Source of the DNA: Apostichopus californicus
Lineage: Eukaryota > Echinodermata > Holothuroidea > Aspidochirotida > Stichopodidae
DNA: 28,320 nt
Direction of reading: 5' to 3'
Assembly (NCBI GenBank): GCA_020650975.1
Contig: JAIPMN010008569.1
Span: 1 to 28,320 of the forward strand
The notes under the pieces were generated by a model. That model was not told where the DNA came from and ran no database searches. It saw only the letters and a list, made by a program, of their open reading frames with translations. Below, piece after piece: positions 1-9,225 of this stretch. Numbering within the stretch: the first letter of the stretch is position 1; each line of letters begins with the position of its first letter. The position numbers and the translations under genes are program-made.

Positions 1-580
1 GAATTACTGACAGATTTAAACAAATGTATTCACATGTGAATGCCTAAGCCACCTCCCTATTGTTTCTAGTATGAGATGAGTATACTCACATATTCACAAT
101 CACGTTTTCCTTCTGTACCAGACTGCCCAGTTATATCCAATATCTTCACAGGTGAGTTACAGACAGATTTAAACAAATGTATTCACATGTGAATGCCTAA
201 GCCATCTCTCTATAGTTTCTTACATGAGATGAGTTATACTCACATATTTACAATCACTTTGTCTCCTCTGTACCAGACCGCCCACTTACATCCATTATAT
301 TCACATGTGAGTTACCGACAGATGTAAACAAATCTATTCACATGTGAATGCCTAAGCCATCTTTCTATTGTTTCTTACATGAGATGAGTTGTACTCACAT
401 ATTTACAATCACTTTGTCCCCTCTGCACCAGACTGCCCAATTATATCGAATATCTTCACATGTGAGTTACCGACAGATTTAAACAAATCTATTCACATGT
501 GAACGCCTAAGCCATCCCTCTATAGTTTCTGACATGAGATGAATTAAACTTACATGTTCACAATTATTGCTTCATCTTTA
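1..580. repeat. 155-bp tandem array in intron 5, abutting exon 5
   Basis: About 3.7 copies of a unit of 153-155 bp. GACAGATTTAAAC-like starts lie at 9, 162, 317 and 472. Each unit contains the palindromic TTCACATGTGAA, then CCTAAGCCATC, a CATGAGATGA block, TCACATATTTACAATCA and TACCAGACTGCCCA. The last, most diverged copy runs into the exon 5 donor, where the matching block reads TTTACCAGACTCC. On the gene strand each unit therefore carries CAGTCTG|GTRCAG, echoing the true GAGTCTG|GTAAAG donor, plus a second donor-like ATGTGAGTA. The array continues past the left edge of the window. Confidence 0.9.
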
Positions 581-581
581 C

Positions 582-748
582 CAGACTCCTGAGATTCCTT
601 ATCGGGGAGGACGGATGCCTTCTCGACGAGAGCCAAGGTACTGAAGCCAAACTTAGAGATGGCTTCTTTGCAATCGAGGGCAGGAAAGTCATCGTCCACC
701 TCTCCCTCCTCCTCGGCTATCATGAGACAGTAGTTATCAATGCTGTCT
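582..748 (-). CDS. MAPKAP1: SIN1 exon 5 (about residues 228-283), CRIM acidic loop
   Basis: After acceptor TTTCTCTAG the exon reads [20 protein letters not shown], then DFPALD, then [12 protein letters not shown]. This matches human [26 protein letters not shown] and [12 protein letters not shown]. The [10 protein letters not shown] stretch corresponds to the acidic loop of CRIM, which is important for substrate-kinase binding, so the loop is intact. Two nearby AG dinucleotides were possible as acceptor. Position 748 was chosen because only it joins exon 4 in frame and restores the arginine codon. The exon ends GAG TCT G at donor GTAAAG (phase 1), one base before the flanking tandem array. 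Confidence 0.94.
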
Positions 749-2718
749 CTAGAGAAACAGAAGAGAAAAAACCATCAACGGTAAACACAGACAATCTAAG
801 GCATCGAGCATGTTGCAAGAATTTTAAATGTTACTAGTTTCCGCCCTCCTGCCCACCCCCCCCCCCCAACCTGACCCGTCCATCCATCCATCCAAACTCG
901 AACACTTTTTGAAAACTTATTGGATGTGTTTTGAATGTACATGAAATATTATCCTAATACAAAATAGAAACATGTACATGAAATATTATCCTAATTATAC
1001 AAAATAGAAACAAGTTGTTTTGAAACTTGTTTTGATAATTTTAGGTTCATCAAATTATGTCTTAGCACCTGCCAAACCATTTTCTTCTTTTTCGTTTTTG
1101 GAATTTCTGTTCTGTTTTTTTTGTATATAACTGTAAAATTGGTGACAATAAAAATTTCCTTCTTGATAATACCCTTCCATGAGTATCAAAACTTTATAAT
1201 ACTTGGCTTCCTGCACATTGACTACTGTACACTGGATAATCTCTCGCCTTAATGTGACTTTAACAAGTCTATCACACTTTTAGAGATGAGCCAATCGCCT
1301 CAATTCCAGCGGGGGCAAACATCCCAGCGAGATGGTGTTTTCTAAAGGTATCCCTAAACCAACGAGATACATAAGATGGGGGGGACTGGAGCTGTGGGGA
1401 AAAAAAAGCAATGACTATGTAAGTATTATTTTTCACAGAGACAAAATGAGGTGAAACACGATTCCGTATTAGCGTGGTCGTGATAATGATCGGAGCAGAG
1501 ACCCGTCTGTGAAAAGTTTTGAATATTAATGGAGACGATGTCGACCGAGTCGAGTGATTGACAGAAACAAGTTATGAAGATGACTGGGCCAGTCGTCGCG
1601 ATGAATATTTGACGAGTTCACGGGTTTCGCTTCAGACGCCTTCGGTTCTAAGAGAAACGAACTCTTGACGATTCTTGATAACCAAGAAAGCAGAAGAAGA
1701 GATAAAAGAGGGGAGGGGGGTGGGGGGAAGATGGGGAATAAAATTTTAGTCTTTTTATTTTTGATCATTGACATTGTTTGTACTCATTTAAAAAAAAAAC
1801 AGTCTTCAATGATGAGTAACGAAAAGAGTATTATCCTCAAATGTTGAATAAAAATGGTTGCGATAGTGACCTGACAAAATTGCAGGGCCAACCCACCCCT
1901 CCCCGGCTTCTCCCCTATCAAGTGTTTATATATATATATATAAAGACATGTTGTTTAACCCTTTTGATTAGACCGAACTGTCCTCAAACAGACAGACAGA
2001 TTGACAGACATCTGGAGTAAAGCCTTCTTCCCTCTGTGGCAATAAATATTTTGTCTTTCTACTATCCTGATTTGGAGCACAGTTTTTCATTTCCTATTAA
2101 CTGATTGCCCGTCCTGTACTAGAGACATATGACCTTTTGTGTACATTGGATGAGGATATTATAAACAATACTAAATGGAGGGTATTAACGATAACACCAC
2201 ACAAACTAACGATCTGCTTCCTCACTCGTGTAGTACGATGTATTGAAATTCCTCAAATTTATTGATCTTAAAACTATTGTTAGGTTTCTATCTGGAATGG
2301 AGAGTAATATTGTGTGTAGCCTGTTTATATTACATATATCTATACAGTGTCTTTGATACTAGATTAAGTCTTTGAGAATTTAAGAACTATTTGTTGAACT
2401 TTGACTTAGACCTTTTTCCGGGCAGGAAGTAGCTGTTTCCAATATTCATGTAGCTCTCCTCTGATTACCAAGGATGTATAAGAAGCCTGAGGTCAAGGCT
2501 TATTCTATAAAACCTATCCTAGCCTAGTCTAGCAAATCCAAGGCAGCCTACAATGTTACTTTACCAACACGTATTGTTAGGAACAGGGATGAGCCTGGGT
2601 GTAAAACAAAAATCACGGAACTTTGCAAAAATATATATAATATAGGCTCCAGTTTGCATATGCTACAGTGTGTTAGGATAATAGTTTTTGTCCCCGAGGT
2701 AGAAAATCTCTGTCATAC
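749..2718. other. MAPKAP1 intron 4, no gene seen
   Basis: AT-rich intron sequence. A 12-base C run lies at 856-867. Two adjacent copies of a 37-40 bp unit (TGTACATGAAATATTATCCT) occupy 936-1012. A GA-rich stretch lies at 1685-1735 and a short TA microsatellite at 1929-1942. Region 1440-1680 is somewhat richer in CpG and more balanced in base composition than its surroundings. It has no sustained reading frame or recognisable RNA fold. Confidence 0.7.
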
Positions 2719-2894
2719 CTTAATGGTGGTTCGTATCCCTCGTTTTTGTAGTGCCAGCATATCAAGCCGATGACCTCGCTGACCTTTGCAGTGCCGACCA
2801 CTTGTATTTCCAAGGGGAACTCCCTGGCATCCCCCTCACACATGTCCAAGAAGATGCCAATCTTTTTGATGCTGGTTCCTGATCCGATGTGAGC
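2719..2894 (-). CDS. MAPKAP1: SIN1 exon 4 (about residues 170-227), CRIM domain
   Basis: This exon encodes the core of the CRIM domain, the module that recruits AGC-kinase substrates to TORC2. The readable sequence is AHIGSGTSIKKIGIFLDM, then EFPLEIQVVGTAKVSEVIG, then LICWHYKNEGYEPPL. Human SIN1 has GHVGTTATKKIDVYLPL, VVTMASARVQDLIG and LICWQYTSEGREPKL at the same places. The strongly conserved LIGLICW-like turn and the IKK element are both present. The acceptor is CTTCACAG and the donor TTAAG|GTATGA. The exon ends two bases into an arginine codon (phase 2) that is completed by the first base of exon 5. Confidence 0.95.
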
Positions 2895-3004
2895 CTGTGA
2901 AGAACAGAAGCGCACACACACGAACATGAAGTATTGGCAGTCTGACAACTTTTGCAAAGGGGCAGGTCTTTATATTATTCTCAGGCGCATAAACACAACA
3001 TCAT

Positions 3005-3535
3005 CTCTTCTACAGCTCCCCTTTTATCCCTTTCTGCATCCTCCAAAACCACCCCTTTCACATCCTGAACTACCATCCATTCTTCCTCAACCGTCCCATT
3101 TGACACTCCCTATCTACCTTTTCCACTTCTCACCGACCACCCCTTTTGGCACCCCCTATCCACCCTTTCCATTTCTCACCGACCACCCCTTTTTGACACA
3201 CCTCTACCTCTCAATATTCCCACTACAATTCCTTTCCACATCCCCACTACCACTCCTTTCCACATCCATCTCATCCATATCTCCCACTGCCATCCTTTCC
3301 ATAGCCCCCCCCCCCCACTGCCACCCTTACCACATACCCGACTATCACCCTTTCCATGTCCCCCATTACCACCCTTTCTATATCCCCACTGCTCTCCTTA
3401 CCACATCCCCCACTGCTCTCATTACCACAGCTCCCACTGCCACCAATATTGTGTACCACATCCCCCACTACCACCCTTTCTATATCCCCACTCTTATTCC
3501 TTCAATACCCCTCAGCTCTGTTACTCGCTTTAAAA
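3005..3535. repeat. Degenerate pyrimidine-rich minisatellite in intron 3
   Basis: The plus strand is almost free of G over about 500 bases. It consists of drifting units such as CCACTACCACCCTTTCCATAT and CCCCACTGCTCTCCTTACCA, with a 12-base C run at 3305-3316. The stretch stays open in more than one frame only because C, T and A combinations rarely form stop codons. The resulting His/Pro/Ser/Thr-rich translation is not evidence of a protein. On the gene (minus) strand it is a purine-rich G-run track. Confidence 0.8.
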
Positions 3536-4656
3536 CTAGTGTGATTGCATAGTACCTGTTCTTCTCAACATATTATTTCTTCTCTAATATTAATGGGAGT
3601 TAAGAACACAAAAACCAAACCTTATAGTAGCAGGTACTGTAAGAGCAGTGGGAGGAGGCGGAGGGGGGTTGAAATCGCATCGACAATTCTCAAAATTGAT
3701 GAAATGATCTCCTTCCAAGCCATCTCCCTTTTTTTCTCTCTTTGTTTTCCTACTTACCCAATGACTAAAAGCAAAACAAAGCACCTACGTACAAAAAAAA
3801 AACTGAACATTTACGATAAAACTTGATCAATTAATAACCGAAGCCGGAATGAATCAATGACCATTTAAACGTCCAAGTATACACTGAAATAAATTAACCA
3901 CTGAAGCTACTGTGTGCCATGATACAATCAACTTGTTCTTTCATTTTCCTGTTTTTTATATAAACCAAAGTGCCAAATAGCGGCTTTATTTGTTAACAGC
4001 ATTGAAGAAATAGACTTTGAGCTTGGTTGTACAGTTATTAAAGAGCTTCTGCTAAAAATTAAGATATCGCACCTCTAATTGGCATAAAGATGTCGAAGTG
4101 AAACAAGGACGAAATGTTAAAGGGATCTCCCCCAATCCATCTAATTTCCCATTTTTTTGTTTTTTACTATTTAGAAAATTTTGCGCTGGGGAGTCTTTAT
4201 CTCTGCTTATAACTGTAGTCGTTCTGAGACCGACGTTGTCGTGTAATATTTTACAGCCGTCTGCTCCGTGCCAGAGTCTTACGGAAAGTGTGTTGAGTTT
4301 GGAGAGGACATTGACGAATGACCTAGACCTAGTTTTCTCAGAATGATTCCAGTCGATGGAAAAATTGACCGCATCAATTATTTTAACAAAATAAATTGGC
4401 TTTTTGATGAAGAACTTGGGGGGCCGATGTAAGAAGTTTTACTCTTTTTCTATAGACAGTTTTTCAAGACAGAACAACAACAACAATAATCAAAGAGTTT
4501 CTGCTTTTGGGGTGTTTTTTTCTGGTGTAATCATAAATGACTTGAAAAGCAAACTTACACCCTTTGAATTAACAAAGTGTCTTAAAAATGTAGGTAAATA
4601 TTTTTGGAGAAAAAAAAACGAATTTATTTAAAACTTTTTTAGTATGATATCATTTC
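3536..4656. other. Intron 3 remainder, no gene seen
   Basis: AT-rich intron sequence with short A and T runs. There is a GGAGGCGGAGG purine block near 3651-3667. No open frame here has recognisable composition or splice context, and no repeat family was recognised. Confidence 0.6.
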
Positions 4657-4810
4657 TGAATGGTAGAATGAGAATGAGGAGGAGCATTGACCGGAGGGGC
4701 CGGTCGTAGAGGGCGGACAGTGTTAAAAAGGTTACCAAGACATTCTAGGCACGGTAGAATGGGGGTGCTAAGGTTGTGGGTTGACAGGTAAGCGAGGAGC
4801 AAAGTAAATA
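4657..4810 (+). repeat. Degenerate copy (B) of an exon-like 150-bp sequence
   Basis: About 154 bases align over their full length with 13966-14115 in the same orientation. Shared landmarks are TGAATGGTA, GCCGGTC, TAGAGGGCG, GTTACCA, ACATTCTAG, GGTAGAA, AAGGTTGTG and a terminal GACAG|GTAAGC. The better copy has an open frame up to the donor. In this copy stop codons and small indels break that frame, so it looks like a decayed duplicate. It lies about 60 bases from exon 3 of MAPKAP1, on the opposite strand. The family was not recognised. Confidence 0.75.
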
Positions 4811-4868
4811 CATATGTATGAGTTAATTCTAATTAATTTATCGACTGCTAATTAGTGACGATACCTAC

Positions 4869-5011
4869 CTTTCCATCGAACTTTGCAAATTCAGAGAACG
4901 GATTGCTAGCCTGTTGCGGATACTGCTCCAGTTGCTGGGACAGAGCTGACCGGAGCGTCTTTTGGACCGGTTTGACCTCCTTCCTCCCGAACAGATCATC
5001 CTCTTCTTCAT
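4869..5011 (-). CDS. MAPKAP1: SIN1 exon 3 (about residues 122-169), linker into CRIM
   Basis: The exon lies between acceptor TTAATCAG and donor GGAAAG|GTAGGT. It encodes an acidic start (DEEEDDLF), a basic and Gln-rich linker, and then NPFSEFAKFDGK. The last block matches human NPFNEYSKFDGK at the beginning of the CRIM domain. The acidic and basic linker differs strongly from vertebrates, as expected for an unstructured connector. The upstream intron is phase 1 and the downstream intron phase 0. The exon ends exactly after GAT GGA AAG, so the conserved block joins AHIG in the next exon without a split codon. Confidence 0.93.
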
Positions 5012-5175
5012 CTGATTAAACAAACAAAAATCAAAATAAGAAAAAGGTTGAACTCATTTACTTGACAATGATTGCAAGTGTGAACCTGTATTATGAGTGT
5101 CTTAAATAGATATTAATATACATGAACAAGTCATGAATATTCATCTTTGGTTAAATCATTACCAGCCAATTCCCT

Positions 5176-5625
5176 AATGCTAATACCACTACATATTGTC
5201 CACCCATATCATGCTTCAGAGCACTCATACTGACAGTATAAACAGTTCCTACCTTTTTCTGATTCTAATGCTAATACCACTATATACTGTCCACCCATAT
5301 CATGCTTCAAAGCACTTGTACTGACAGTATAAACAGTTCCTACCTTTATCTGATTCTATTGCTAATACCACTATATACTGTCCACCCATATCATGCTTCA
5401 AAGCACTCGTACTGACAGTATATAACAGTTTCTACCTTTATCTGATTCTAATGCTAATACCACTTTATACTGTCCACCCTTATCATGCTTCAAAGCACTC
5501 CTACTGACAGTATAAACAGTTCCTACCTTTATCTGATTCTAATGCTAATACCACTATATACTGTCCACCCAAATCATGCTTCAAAGCACTCGTACTGACA
5601 GTATAAACAGTTCCTAACCTTGATA
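5176..5625. repeat. 91-bp tandem array, five direct units, intron 2
   Basis: Units begin at 5176, 5267, 5358, 5450 and 5541 (periods 91-92). Each reads AATGCTAATACCACTATATA, then CTGTCCACCCATATCATGCT, then TCAAAGCACTCGTACTGACA and GTATAAACAGTTCCTACC. Units are nearly identical, so the expansion is recent. The same unit occurs in the opposite orientation at 6061-6534. No coding frame persists across units. Confidence 0.9.
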
Positions 5626-6060
5626 TGATAGAAACATGACATTCATAATGCTCATAATAATGACAGTACAAGTGCTCTGAAGTGAGACATGAAGAAAAAA
5701 AACTGTACTTAGCCAAAAAATTATCCCAACTGTGTGCTCATTAATGCGATAACATATATGCAATAACAGTGACACATTTAGTTCAATATTAAAGCTGCAT
5801 GCAGTGTACAGTTCATGTTCTAAAAGAACAAGTCATGTATCAGATAAACGTGTTTGTTTTGATTGAATTTGTGAAAAATGCCTTGCCAAGATGGTGGTTT
5901 GTCTTCATGAAGAACAAAAGGCAACTGACATCAAAATGAATAAAAACAAAAGCATTGGGTGAATAATTATTATTGAGATGAAATATTATTGTTGGGCTAG
6001 AAAATTCAAATGGTAACCTCAACAGTATAAATGACATGTTTCTCTATTTTAAACTAAGTC

Positions 6061-6534
6061 TGGAACTGTTGATACTGTCAGTAAAAGTGTTGTGAAGCAT
6101 GATAATAGAGGACAGTATATAGTGCCATTAGCATTGGGAAATTGTCCAAAATGGCTGTTGCACTTTCATGTCACACTTACAAAGCACTTGTACTGACAGT
6201 ACGAGCAGTATGAATATCTTGAATATTTTCCTATCAGATAAAAGGTTAGGAACTGTTCATACTACCAGTATGAGTGCTTTGAAGCATGATATCAGAGGAC
6301 AGTATAGAATGGTACTAGCATTCAGAAATAGTCCTGGCTGATATCCCCACACATTTGGGACACTTGTTTCTGTCTTGTACTGTCTTGTCCTGCTTGAGAG
6401 CACTTTTAGTGTCAGTATGAGCAGTATAAATAACCATATGTTAATCAGAAATAGATTAGGAACTGTTTGTACTGTCGATATGAGTGCTTTGAAGCATGAT
6501 ATGGGAGGACAGTATAGAGTGATAATTAGCACTG
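6061..6534. repeat. Inverted, diverged copies of the 91-bp unit, intron 2
   Basis: Three recognisable reverse-complement copies lie at about 6061-6136, 6246-6322 and 6456-6534. They carry GGAACTGTT, TACTGTC, GTGCTTTGAAGCATGATAT, GGACAGTATA and TTAGCA. Partial AGCACTTGTACTGACAGT segments sit between them at about 6181-6210 and 6398-6430. With the direct array at 5176-5625 this forms a large imperfect inverted repeat around a 435-base spacer. The copies are more diverged and more widely spaced than the direct ones, so this arm may be older or closer to an ancestral element. Confidence 0.8.
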
Positions 6535-9051
6535 GAAAATTGTCCCAACTGGCTTGGTATCCCAGTGGGTGCTATATATATTCTAACATCTTGGTTTCAC
6601 AAGTTTCCCAATCACACAATACTTGTGTTTTTGTTAAATGTGGGTGTAGAAACACTGGCAAAGTCCTATAGAAAATAGGCTAAAAAATCTACCACACAGA
6701 GAAAAAAAATGATATTGATGTAGGAAGGCAACATTCACAAATCTTGCAGGAACTCTGCCACAGTAAGTATCTGGAAATATCTTATTTCATTTAGTAGAAG
6801 ATATAACTTTGTCCCGTGGGGCCCGAAGAGACCAAACGGAAGGAAGTTAAAACTGCACAGCGTGTAAGAAAGTATATGTAAGGCACAAATAATACATGCA
6901 TAATGAATTCGTGGGAAAGGCAAGGAAGGGTTGAATGTACAGCGCACGACCAAAGCAGTGACAACAAAACAAAAATTTAAAAACAAGTTCCCTCAAAAAA
7001 CGTAGGTAATGTACTATCGCCGTTCGACTGTCGTAAGTCTACAAAGCTGCAGGGTGCATGGAAGGTGAAAGAACTGTAAAAATTCATTTTCCAATTTAAA
7101 ATGAAATGGTGCGTTACTTTACACTTGAGAATTATTTTCCAACCGAGCTGAGAAGCTATTTTCGTTTTAAAGCGTACAGTACGATCTATTTTTTTATTTT
7201 ATTTTATTTTTTTAATGACACAGAAATATGCTCGACAAATCCACACAAATACATGGCAACTTGACGGGGGTGATTGCCTGTCTGCGGACAAGCAACCAAT
7301 CGGAAGATGTCAGAGTATATTAAATCAAGAAATCATAAATTCAGTATGCTGTACTTTTCTCCTTCTAAAATATTGTACGAAATCTTGGCACAATACAAAG
7401 ACGTTTTATTTTATTTTATTAATATTCATCAGTAGTGAATTCAAACAGGAAGACACATCAACAAACAGGTTTCATTGTGTCTTCACAAACTACGATACGG
7501 TACTAGCACCGATATAAAAATTTTGTTTTTTTTAGATCGCTTAAAAAAGTAACTTCCGTCACCCAAAACAATGCTTCTTCAATAAATTTGGCCAAAACTA
7601 TGTGAAGAAGAAAACAATTAAGAAAGAAACAGATAACAGCAAAAAGAGTTGGAATCAATTGGTCGATAGATTTATAATAATAAAACTAAAAAAAAAACAG
7701 TTGAAAAATATGGAAAGATATGATTTGATCTCCAGATAACAGCAAAAAAATTTAATCCTCGAAAGAAATGAACCCATAAGATGGAACTCAAAAACTCAGG
7801 ATGGACTGTTTCCAGTTACACTCACCATACATCGTTTCAATCTCTGAAGGCGATGGATTAAAGTCAAAAGCAGAAATATTAGGAAGTTTGTCATTAAAAA
7901 TAAAAAAATATATGAATAATACTTACTGTCACAACCAGTGCAGTCTGTGCACGATTCAAACTTAGCCGCAATATTAAATGTGGATGGGGGGGGGGGGGGA
8001 AATGGCTGCTGCTGGTCTTATAGCACGATCCCTAAGTGGTACATCCCCCTTTGGGTACAACCCCCTTGGTAAATTCTATGTATACCCAGATATAGCAGGA
8101 AATTACAACCATTACGTCTATTTCTTCCCTACCTCCCTCTCCATTCCCTCACCCTCCCCCTCGTCTCCCTCTCCTCCCCTCCCCCTGCCATTGGCACATT
8201 GATCTTTCAAACTTTGTTACGCGTATTAACACTGAATACAGTAGGTTATGGAACCAATTGATGAGAGGGTTGAGTTTTGCTCTACCTCAGGCTGAGAGGC
8301 AGAGAATTTTGTCATAAAATCATGACAAATTCTTTGAATTTAAAATCAAAAAGATTTTCTAGAAATCGGGTGGTTGAAATGTCATATATTCAGTGGTGTA
8401 ATGTGGGGATTAAGATGTATACTTTGTTGAAGACGATGTCTCAAACTGTACTTGTTACAGTATGATATCAAGGATGCGGTCTATATACTTGCACAAACAT
8501 ACAAACGCACATATTGTACACACACACATACAAACAAAATACTGGTGTTAATCACTGCACTATGCAGAATAATATTACCCTATATATGCCATCACATTTT
8601 TATTTATTTTTATATTTTTGTAGGATTTAAGTGACATTGCAAAGCTCCAAGCTAGCAGTCCACTTCATGATAATTTTAAAGAATAACAAATTGACATTCA
8701 ATGAATATTCATTAATGCTAAAAAAAAATTTGCTCACACTGTACGACTAAGCAGTTTCGCAGTACTTTCTGGAATTCTGACACCCTCTGCTCCATATCAA
8801 TCCAAAATTTTGAGGAATGTTTGAATTTGACAATCTGACTCACTATATAAGGAAAGACTTCAAATATTTCCATCAAAAGCTGACCATTATTTGATTTTCT
8901 AGAATATTTGGCAGATTGATGATGTTTGAAATTCATTTCATCATTTTGTCATATTCAATTTTTTTCACTCCCTCCCTCTCTCTCCCTGTCTCTCTCTCTC
9001 AAATAAATAAATCATTATCGGTTTTCCACGGTTTATAAGTTTTTAACCTAC
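6535..9051. other. Intron 2 remainder, no gene seen
   Basis: AT-rich intron. Landmarks are an AT/T-rich block at 7190-7215, a 14-base G run at 7986-7999, a CCCTCTCC pyrimidine stretch at 8130-8190, a short CA repeat near 8518-8540 and a CT microsatellite at 8967-9000. Scattered open frames of 60-100 codons here have no recognisable composition or splice context. Confidence 0.65.
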
Positions 9052-9225
9052 CCGGGAACGAGCTACAGTCTTCCTTCCACTGGATTCTCTGACATTTCTT
9101 CTGGGCTTGTCGGTCCTGCTTCAGCTTCTCCAACCGGATGGCCGTATTCGACCGTTGACGGAAACCATAATCGAAACTGGATTCGATTTCGTACGACTCC
9201 CGGTTGACATCAAATTCCTCATATC
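9052..9225 (-). CDS. MAPKAP1: SIN1 exon 2 (about residues 64-121), basophilic phosphosite
   Basis: The exon opens after an acceptor TTGTTGCAG and closes at CCGG|GTAGGT. It encodes GYEEFDVNRES, then FDYGFRQRSNTAIRLEKLKQ, then QWKED. This aligns with human WDFGIRRRSNTAQRLERL followed by NIQWKE. The R-x-R-x-x-T arrangement keeps the AGC-kinase consensus around human Thr86, a site phosphorylated by AKT or S6K; the equivalent here is about Thr91. The following segment is rich in Lys, Arg, Gln and Glu and is probably helical. Both flanking introns are phase 1, so skipping the exon (174 bases, 58 codons) would keep the frame and remove the phosphosite. That is an inference, with no transcript evidence. 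Confidence 0.94.

Noticed and set aside
746..748. Alternative exon 5 acceptor two bases downstream (exon starting at 746)
   Set aside because: It would shift the frame relative to exon 4. Only 748 restores the arginine codon and the conserved alignment.
2926..3552. A 208-codon open frame on the plus strand rich in Pro, His, Ser and Thr
   Set aside because: It lies over a degenerate pyrimidine-rich minisatellite whose base composition almost excludes stop codons, and it is open in a second frame as well.
5176..5625. CRISPR-like regularly spaced repeats
   Set aside because: Whole 91-bp units are repeated with no unique spacers, and the context is a eukaryotic intron. The same applies to the other arrays.
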